Source: Rheum nobile
Lineage: Eukaryota; Streptophyta; Magnoliopsida; Caryophyllales; Polygonaceae
Direction: 5' to 3'
Length of the DNA stretch: 64,000 nucleotides
Assembly (NCBI GenBank): GCA_027886185.1
Contig: WOAB01000142.1
Coordinates: 3,814,001 to 3,878,000, forward strand
This document shows positions 56,315-64,000 of the stretch, piece after piece; the first letter of the stretch is position 1, and every line of letters starts with the position of its first letter. Under the pieces are notes generated by a model. It saw only the letters and a program-made list of their open reading frames with translations, did not search any database and was not told the DNA's origin. The position numbers were made by a program, and so were the translations under genes.

Positions 56315-56980
56315 CTGTTTGGCCTAGTTCCACAGTTGAAGCGTTTCCTGCAGGAATCGAGATGTGCTTTAGTTGTCAGCTTAAACGCTACAACTGATGA
56401 GGTACCTACTATCATCTGTCTTTCATTCAGAATGAACAGAATCCAGAAACAAACATTGTTTTGTGAACATTTTCAGATCAGAAACTGGATCATGCCAATA
56501 AACCGGAAGTACAACTTGAACTTGCTCCTAGGGACACTTGGAGAAGAATTGCGTCACAAACACAAGTACAAAGTTTTGTTTGAAATTGTAATGCTTTTGG
56601 GAGTGAACGACAGGTGAGCTTCCTTGCCCCTAAAAATCTATGGCATCTTTTATTTGTATTCATTTTAACTTAATTTTTCACCATCAATATTGTGCAGCAT
56701 GGACGATGCAAAAAGAATCATTGATCTTGTTCAGGGAATCCCTTGCAAAATCAACCTTATATCATTCAATCCCCACAGCGGATCGCTCTTCAAACCGACA
56801 AGTGAAGAGTAGATGATTGAGTTCCGAAATATATTAGTTGCAGCCGGCATCACAGTCTTGCTGAGACCAAGCAGAGGAGATGATAAAATGGTTGTATGTG
56901 GACGGCTAGGAAAGCCTAGTGATATTCAAGCACATTTGCTTCGAATTCCTGCTCAATTTCAATACGCGGTAAAAGCCTGA
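56315..56980 (+). pseudogene. RlmN-like radical-SAM RNA methyltransferase, C-terminal fragment
   Basis: Three exons with GT-AG borders remain: about 56315-56401 ('GLVPQLKRFLQESRCALVVS'), 56477-56613 ('NWIMPINRKYNLNLLLGTLG') and 56698-56980 ('GIPCKINLISFNPHSGSLFK' and 'RPSRGDDKMVVCGRLGKPS'). This is the C-terminal half of RlmN/Cfr-type enzymes, which methylate C2 of adenine in rRNA and tRNA; the Cys in 'VVCGRLG' matches the conserved active-site region. The radical-SAM cluster motif (CxxxCxxC) should be upstream but is not in the window. A TAG interrupts 'PTSEE*MIEFRN' at about 56809. It is a 5'-truncated relic. It converges with the unknown gene at 57460-59018. Confidence 0.75.
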
Positions 56981-57003
56981 CTACAATCAGCATCACTCTG
57001 AAA

Positions 57004-59970
57004 ACTCCACTGGCTTCAGATCAATCAGATGGTTAAAGTGTACATGGGTTTCCTGGAAAAAGGCGACCTCATGAGTCATGATGCAAGTTTGAGTGGTAAG
57101 AGAGATGGTTTGAGTATACAGGATTCTTGATTGGCTGCAGTGTTGTATTCATTTTGATATGTAAAATCAACCATTTTTTGGTATACAAAACAATTTGTTA
57201 CCATTTCCATTTTCTAACCGAAGATGAAACTTTGAAATATCATAATTATAATGACTATACCCTGTCAAAATGATGCAAGCAAGGTTGTTGAAATGATGTA
57301 AAAAATCACATGTAATACAAAATATAATTATATCCTAGTCACATAAAATCTTAGCGTTTCATCTAGTTTGTTTACTAAAAAGATTGACTTTGAGAGATAA
57401 ATGCTAATGTAAAGTTTACACAGAAGGTGACTATATGTAATTTCATTTATATGAGCATATCATAAAAATATTTTCAGACTTGTACCTAACCATGCAACTT
57501 CTTTCTCCCACTCTGATTGGATCCTCCTGGTTTCTTGTTTTGCGTCATTGAACGATGTTTTTAGTTCCTTCAGAGCAATGAGGACAGAGACATGCAATGC
57601 TAAGTAAGAACTATTTATAAGTTCAGATCAATTGGTTTACCATTTGTTTGGTGCAAGCAGCAAGAAAGCAATTGCATGCCTTTGTAATTGAAATGAGAAT
57701 GACAGATGGAATATTCAATCAACTTATAAAAAGTTACAGATACAATCAAAGCTAGAATCCAAATTATCCACATATCATGCATCAAAATAAATAAATAAAT
57801 AATTATGCATACCTCAATTTGTTTTTGTTGGCCTTCAATCACTTCCTTATAGTCAACAGAGTTGGCCTTCAATCACTTTCTGTTGGCCTTCAATCACTTC
57901 ATGTTGAATCATGTGACAGAAAGAGTCAACTATTCGTATAAATATGTATTTCTTGGTCCTGAAAGCTTAAATAAAGGAACCAAGGTATTGAAATGGAATG
58001 GCATACCTCAAAACCAAGTATTGATAACCTCTCTTCATTTACAGCAGGTATACAGCTCCTGAAAGTTACATAAGACTCTGTATTGGCTATATTCTGTTTC
58101 AAAACTCTGCCTGAAGAAATGCTTTCCTCATTAGAGTTTAATTCTAGATTTTCATTCTCCAGTGATGCTCCAAGGGTAGAACGGCCCGTTTTTGCCTTTT
58201 TATTGTTGGTTTCTTTTGCTTCATCTCTAATTTTAACACAGTTCAAAGGAATACGGTATCCTGTTTCACTGCAACGATATTTTTCTTCATTCTACGAGAA
58301 TCATATCAAACAAAGAGTATTGTGAGAAAAGGTACCAGCTACAAATATTTATATCCGGCATTTACATCTCTATCTAGAGTAGCACTAAACATGTATCAAA
58401 TGAATAGCATCATGCCTATTTTGTTAGCAATTGCAAACATAAATTCTTCAGAATTTAGTTATTGTTCCAGATCTTTAGATTGAAGACCAAGGTACGCATC
58501 TAGTGCTTAAGATCTGTGTTTCCAGGAAGAACAACAATTCTTCTAATTATGATTGTACACTATGCAAAGTTGCTAGAATTAGATTATGAAACTCGCATAT
58601 TCTGATTGCACACTGATGAGAGTGAATTTAAGCATTTAAGTTGTCACATGTAAATTTGGTCAGATGAACTGTCGCATGAATCGTGGAAAGAAAGAAACAA
58701 TAGATCCAGAATATCTAAAGCCAATCCGGAGCTCCAGTTCTCCTATCTAGATCGTCAATTCAAGTCTAGAAGAATCAGACAAATTTCAGGTTACAACGGA
58801 AGGAGAAACCTAATATCTCATTATCAAATTGCGATATAAAATGATTCGACAGACAAAATTATACGAACTGTTGCTATAAAAATTGAATCGAAATCAATAA
58901 TCAAGAAGCCAAAACAAACATCACATAGTGAGAATCACAAAAAATACCTTCTCAGAATACTAACAGGGAACGCAAGCACCAGAAGAAGAGCATTCGAAAG
59001 TAGTATTACCACCTCCATGAGTCTCTCTAAACCCTAGCAGCGTCCTGTGCGGTATACCTCTAACCTCTTCTTGTAATATCCCACATTTTGTACGGGTAAA
59101 TTTTGAATTTTCTTAAGCCATATTGCGAGTCAGATTTATTTCAGGGAAAGATGAACATTCTGTGTAATGTTTAATCTCTGTAATATTTTCTGAGCAATAT
59201 AAAATACAGTTAACGTATTTTCGGGCTAAAAGATCGTTCGCGTACAAATATATTTAACCCGGAGTTAAAAACATTTTACCACTTAAGGTAAAAACGACAA
59301 AGGAGTCGGAGAGGGACAGATCTGGCCTTGACCGCACCCCGTGGTGAAGGGCGTGCCGCACCCCACGGCAAAGGCCAGTAGCGAAGACGAAGCAGCTTCA
59401 TCACCGCACCCCTGCCGCACCCCCACCGCACCCCGCGGTGGCCTATGTCACTCGACAGTTGCAGGGCAACTTGGCAAGGCTACTTCGTAGCCTTGGTGAC
59501 TTGCCTTGGCTATGTTTCTGAGGCCGGGACACCTCCTCCTTGCCTCCTCCAGCTAGTGTGCAGCATGTTTGGGGTATTTATAGAGGAGAGGTGGGTGAGA
59601 ATCGAGCCACAAGAGGTCTCCTCCATCATCTTCTATCTCAGACAAACCTCCATTGAAGCAAGTTGAAGCTTCGTTTGAGAGCTAATCCGAACCCTTTTGA
59701 GAGCGATAAGAGGTGATCCTTAGAGGAGGTATAAGGCTTAAGAAGGTGGGAAAACAAACCAAGAACAAATCGAAGTCGAATCGATCGATTTGGGTAAGTA
59801 ATTCTTCCCGAAAACTTGCTGAACTTTGCCTCTATTGTCACCACCGCACCCCGCGGCACCACTACCGCACCCCGCGGTGAGATCTGGCGCGCCCGCGGCG
59901 AGCTGCGTTCGTGGTGTGTTCTTGGGTGTTGGTTGGCCGAGGCTTGGTTCTTTTGAACCAAGCCTCGGCC
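57004..59970. repeat. Left arm of a large inverted duplication
   Basis: About 2.97 kb, inverted copy of about 61030-64000. It covers the 3' flank of the RlmN fragment, the whole unknown gene with introns, and 0.9 kb of chromovirus LTR (59072-59970). The arms differ by scattered single bases. The duplication continues past the right end of the window, so its full length is not known. Confidence 0.9.
57460..59018 (-). CDS. Unrecognised plant protein with N-terminal hydrophobic segment (left-arm copy)
   Basis: The gene has a short first exon at 59018 ('MEVVILLSNALLLVLAFP', a signal peptide or membrane anchor). A main exon (about 58007-58293) reads 'NEEKYRCSETGYRIPLNC' and ends 'RSCIPAVNEERLSILGFE'. 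Another exon near 57840 has 'SVDYKEVIEGQQKQIE', and a last one (57590-57460) has 'ELKTSFNDAKQETRRIQSEW', a coiled coil. GT-AG borders fit. I do not recognise the family with certainty; Cys spacing in 'CSETGYRIPLNC' and the late coiled coil suggest a membrane-anchored plant-specific protein. It is almost identical to the right-arm copy at 61982-63539 and points away from it. Exon limits are approximate. Confidence 0.55.
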
Positions 59971-61928
59971 TATGCAAGGGTATAAAGCAGAGTGGTTCGA
60001 AGCAGTCATATTAGGTTAGACTCATCGCTTCTCGAATAATAACCGATGACGATAGTCAACCATCATACTCCCACTGGAATATATTAAGCAGCATGAACAA
60101 GAGAAGATTCTGGAAGACCGGGTGTCACAACAATCAATCCCAAAGAAGACTCCAAAAGATTGAGTCTTATCGGAAGTATGACAAATTTTGGGGAACATTA
60201 ATTAATCATACAAGTGTTCAAAAATGACTTGATGTTTCGGTTCACGACCAACCTCACCGCTTAATGCGAATCCATTTTGGAAAGAGAACGGTACTCTGAT
60301 CAAAGTCAAGACGAGCTTTCCTAGCTGCACTATTCCCTAACTGTACTACTCGTCTGAGGTTTATTAATCATGTGCGCTCGGGCACTTATCTTATTAAATT
60401 CCAAAATGCACACCACGTTATAGGCTTTTAATTATATGCCTGCCGACAGCGGGACATACTTCTGATAGGGACAAATCCCAAGTTTGTAGCACCAGCTTCG
60501 TGCCACCATCTCTATACCCGAGTATAGAGAAAGGTCATGACCCACCAAATGGTCTTTGAGTTTAGAACTCTTAGCACCATTTCCATTATCAAGAAACGAC
60601 TAGACCTCAATTAGTCCATCGCTCCTACGAATACTCGTGCTAACTAAACAGTCCAAGCACAACAATAATCATATCAAAGCCCTCAGGCCAAAATATATAT
60701 TTATAATAGCGTTGTTCTAACAGATATACAACCTGTTATAATATCATATTCCTTTTATATCATTTAGTAAAACTGTTCCCAACAATTCAATAAATCATTC
60801 CAATTTAATTAACAATTAAGCAATTGATAATCAATGGAAATATGGAATGATAAGCAAGAGCGAACCGCCACTTGCCTTAGATCAGACGAAAGTTTGAACA
60901 CGCTTTAGAGACGACAGTTTCCTGGGTCCGAAACTGGGACAGATCCTGGATAACAAATCCCTAAGGAACGACCCATAACGAGACCCTAAGTTAGATTCAA
61001 TATCTACATATTTGAATCTAAAGGAATAAGAATCAAAGGGGTTCAAAAGAACCAAGCCTCGGCCAACCAACACCCAAGAACACACCACGAACGCAGCTCG
61101 CCGCGGGCGCGCCAGATCTCACCGCGGGGTGCGGTAGTGGCTGCCGCGGGGTGCGGTGGTGACAACAGAGGCAAAGTTCAGCAAGTTTTCGGGAAGAATT
61201 ACTTACCCAAATCGATCGATTCGACTTCGATTTGTTATTGGTTTGTTTTCCCACCTTCTTAAGCCTTATACCTCCTCTAAGGATCACCTCTTATCGCTCT
61301 CAAAAGGGTTCGGATTAGCTCTCAAACGAAGCTTCAACTTGCTTCAATGGAGGTTTGTCTGAGATAGAAGATGATGGAGGAGACCTCTTGTGGCTCGATT
61401 CTCACCCACCTCTCCTCTATAAATACCCCAAACATGCTGCACACTAGCTGGAGGAGGCAAGGAGGAGGTGTCCCGGCCTCAGAAACGTAGCCAAGGCAAG
61501 TCACCAAGGCTACGAAGTAGCCTTGCCAAGTTGCCCTGCAACTGTCGAGTGACATAGGCCACCGCGGGGTGCGGTGGGGGTGCGGCAGGGGTGCGGTGAC
61601 GAAGCTGCTTCGTCTTCGCTGCTGGCCTTTGCCGTGGGGTGCGGCACGCCCTTCACCGCGGGGTGCGGTCAAGGCCAGATCTGTCCCCCTCCGACTCCTT
61701 TGTCGTTTTTACCTTAAGTGGTAAAATGTTTTTAACTCCGGGTTAAATATATTTGTACGCGAACGATCTTTTAGCCCGAAAATACGTTAACTGTATTTTA
61801 TATTGCTCAGAAAATATTACAGAGATTAAACATTACACAGAATGTTCATCTTTTCCTGAAATAAATCTGACTCGCAATATGGCTTAATAAAATTCAAAAT
61901 TTACCCATACAAAATGTGGGATATTACA
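59072..61928. repeat. Rearranged, folded-back copy of the 2.4-kb LTR
   Basis: The first 0.9 kb (59072-59954) is the inverted complement of 49488-50410. The rest (59971-61928) runs in the direct sense and matches 48420-50410. The joint is a 16-bp snap-back 'ggccgaggcttggttc' / 'gaaccaagcctcggcc' with a TTTT loop at 59935-59970. Both outer ends are therefore the same LTR end, and both flanks are inverted copies of one sequence. The first 406 bp of the LTR are missing. Two 22-bp GC-rich units remain, against four in the LTR at 48014. Confidence 0.88.
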
Positions 61929-64000
61929 AGAAGAGGTTAGAGGTATACCGCACAGGACGCTTCTAGGGTTTAGAGAGACTCATGGAGGTGGTAATACTAC
62001 TTTCGAATGCTCTCCTTCTGGTGCTTGCGTTCCCTGTCAGTATTATGAGAATGTATTTTTTGTGATTCTCACTATGTGATGTTTGTTTTGGCTTCTTGAT
62101 TATTGATTTCGATTCAATTTTTATAGCAACAGTTCGTATAATTTTGTCTGTCGAATCATTTTATATCGCAATTTGATAATGAGATATTAGGTTTCTCCTT
62201 CCGTTGTAACCTGAAATTTGTCTGATTCTTCTAGACTTGAATTGATGATCTAGATAGGAGAACTAGAGCTCCAGATTGGCTTTAGATATTCTGGATCTAT
62301 TGTTTCTTTCTTCCACAATTCATGCGACAGTTCATCTGACCAAATTTACATGTGACAACTTAAATGTTTAAATTCACTCTCATCAGTGTGCAATCAGAAT
62401 ATGCGAGTTTCATAATCTAATTCTAGCAACTTTGCATAGTGTACAATCATAATTAGTAGAATTGTTGTTCTTCCTGGAAACACAGATCTTAAGCACTAGA
62501 TGCGTACCTTGGTCTTCAATCTAAAGATCTGGAACAATAACTAAATTCTGAAGAATTTATGTTTGCAATTGCTAACAAAATAGGCATGATGCTATTCATT
62601 TGATACATGTTTAGTGCTACTCTAGATAGAGATGTAAATGCCGGATATAAATATTTGCAGCTGGTACCTTTTCTCACAATACTCTTTGTTTGATATGATT
62701 CTCGTAGAATGAAGAAAAATATCGTTGCAGTGAAACAGGATACCGTATTCCTTTGAACTGTGTTAAAATTAGAGATGAAGCAAAAGAAACCAACAATAAA
62801 AAGGCAAAAACGGGCCGTTCTACCCTTGGAGCATCACTGGAGAATGAAAATCTAGAATTAAACTCTAATGAGGAAAGCACTTCTTCAGGCAGAGTTTTGA
62901 AACAGAATATAGCCAATACAGAGTCTTATGTAACTTTCAGGAGCTGTATACCTGCTGTAAATGAAGAGAGGTTATCAATACTTGGTTTTGAGGTATGCCA
63001 TTCCATTTCAATACCTTGGTTCCTTTATTTAAGCTTTCAGGACCAAGAAATACATATTTATACGAATAGTTGACTCTTTCTGTCACATGATTCAACATGA
63101 AGTGATTGAAGGCCAACAGAAAGTGATTGAAGGCCAACTCTGTTGACTACAAGGAAGTGATTGAAGGCCAACAAAAACAAATTGAGGTATGCATAATTAT
63201 TTATTTATCTATTTTGATGCATGATATGTGGATAATTTGGATTCTAGCTTTGATTGTATCTGTAACTTTTTATAAGTTGATTGAATATTCCATCTGTCAT
63301 TCTCATTTCAATTACAAAGGCATGCAATTACTTTCTTGCTTCTTGCACCAAACAAATGGTAAACCAATTGATCTGAACTTATAAATAGTTCTTACTTAGC
63401 ATTGCATGTCTCTGTCCTCATTGCTCTGAAGGAACTAAAAACATCGTTCAATGACGCAAAACAAGAAACCAGGAGGATCCAATCAGAGTGGGAGAAAGAA
63501 GTTGCATGGTTAGGTACAAGTCTGAAAATATTTTTATGATATGCTCATATAAATGAAATTACATATAGTCACCTTCTGTGTAAACTTTACATTAGCATTT
63601 ATCTCTCAAAGTCAATCTTTTTAGTAAACAAACTAGATGAAACGCTAAGATTTTATATGACTAGGATATAATTATATTATATTTTGTATTACATGTGATT
63701 TTTTACATCATTTCAACAACCTTGCTTGCATCATTTTGACAGGGTATAGTCATTATAATTATGATATTTCAAAGTTTCATCTTCGGTTAGAAAATGGAAA
63801 TGGTAACAAATTGTTTTGTATACCAAAAAATGGTTGATTTTACATATCAAAATGAATACAACACTGCAGCCAATCAAGAATCCTGTATACTCAAACCATA
63901 TCTCTTACCACTCAAACTTGCATCATGACTCATGAGGTCGCCTTTTTCCAGGAAACCCATGTACACTTTAACCATCTGATTGATCTGAAGCCAATGGACT
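61030..64000. repeat. Right arm of the large inverted duplication
   Basis: Inverted copy of 57004-59970, cut off by the window end at 64000, where it is still matching ('agtccattggcttcag' on the minus strand against 'actccactggcttcag' at 57004). It carries the second copy of the unknown gene on the plus strand. Confidence 0.9.
61982..63539 (+). CDS. Unrecognised plant protein with N-terminal hydrophobic segment (right-arm copy)
   Basis: Same gene as at 57460-59018. First exon about 61982-62035 (18 codons, hydrophobic), main exon 62708-62992, a short exon near 63127-63186, and a last exon ending at TGA 63537-63539. It differs from the left copy by few bases, for example 'NEESTSSGR' against 'NEESISSGR'. 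A 17-bp unit 'gtgattgaaggccaac' is repeated three times around 63100-63170, at the border of the third exon. The start codon lies only 54 bp from the LTR copy, so the promoter is probably inside LTR sequence or was lost. No premature stop is seen in the main exon. Confidence 0.55.

Noticed and set aside
1..64000. rRNA and tRNA genes
   Set aside because: I saw no cloverleaf with conserved box A/B or rRNA-like stretch; the tRNA-like matches are retroelement primer-binding sites.

Overview
The window is nuclear DNA of a flowering plant, probably a eudicot. It has intron-containing housekeeping genes with GT-AG splice sites, P-class PPR and p23 genes of plant type, low-GC intergenic DNA, and nested plant-type LTR retrotransposons, MULE, hAT and Tourist-like elements. 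No rRNA, tRNA or CRISPR array was recognised. I cannot name the species.

Region 1 (1-9.6 kb) is gene-bearing. It holds the 3' end of an exportin-7 (RanBP16/17-like) gene on +, a complete six-exon p23-type HSP90 co-chaperone on - (174 aa predicted), and a complete P-class pentatricopeptide repeat gene on - (834 aa, intron in its 5' UTR). Two Tourist-like MITEs with TAA target duplications lie here, one of them inside a p23 intron.

Region 2 (9.6-23.2 kb) is AT-rich and repeat-rich. It carries two non-LTR-type RNase H fragments, a 902-bp hAT-like element with a perfect 8-bp target duplication, and a complete Ty3/gypsy element of Tat type (10941-20210; LTRs of 508 bp; TSD TATAA). That element lies on the - strand and carries an intron-containing antisense ORF between pol and its 3' LTR.

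Region 3 (23.2-46.3 kb) looks like a MULE-type locus torn apart by later insertions. It holds a GRF zinc-finger ORF on + and, on -, a FAR1-like/MULE transposase followed by an OTU-like domain that has lost its catalytic cysteine. A SIRE-like Copia element (23655-32745; LTRs 1138 bp; TSD CAAAG) separates the left flank from the GRF ORF. A second Tat-type element (35949-45573; LTRs 672 bp; TSD CTTAT) sits at an exon/intron border of the transposase. All three complete LTR elements show about 2-3% LTR divergence by eye, and all have stops or frameshifts.

Region 4 (46.3-56 kb) has paired hairpin repeats, a possible small gene, a chimeric chromovirus (a 2.4-kb 3' LTR with Tekay-like pol joined to a different gag and a 316-bp 5' LTR), a foldback element, and a MULE-like terminal region next to a captured SUVH histone methyltransferase SET-domain fragment arranged as an inverted repeat.

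Region 5 (56.3-64 kb) holds a broken RlmN-like radical-SAM gene fragment and a large inverted duplication with arms of about 3 kb. The two arms carry divergent copies of an unrecognised gene, and a folded-back copy of the 2.4-kb LTR lies at the centre. The right arm runs off the end of the window.

The most unusual structures are the SUVH hairpin, the inverted duplication nucleated in the LTR, the chimeric retroelement, and the conserved antisense genes and stem-loops of the two Tat elements.
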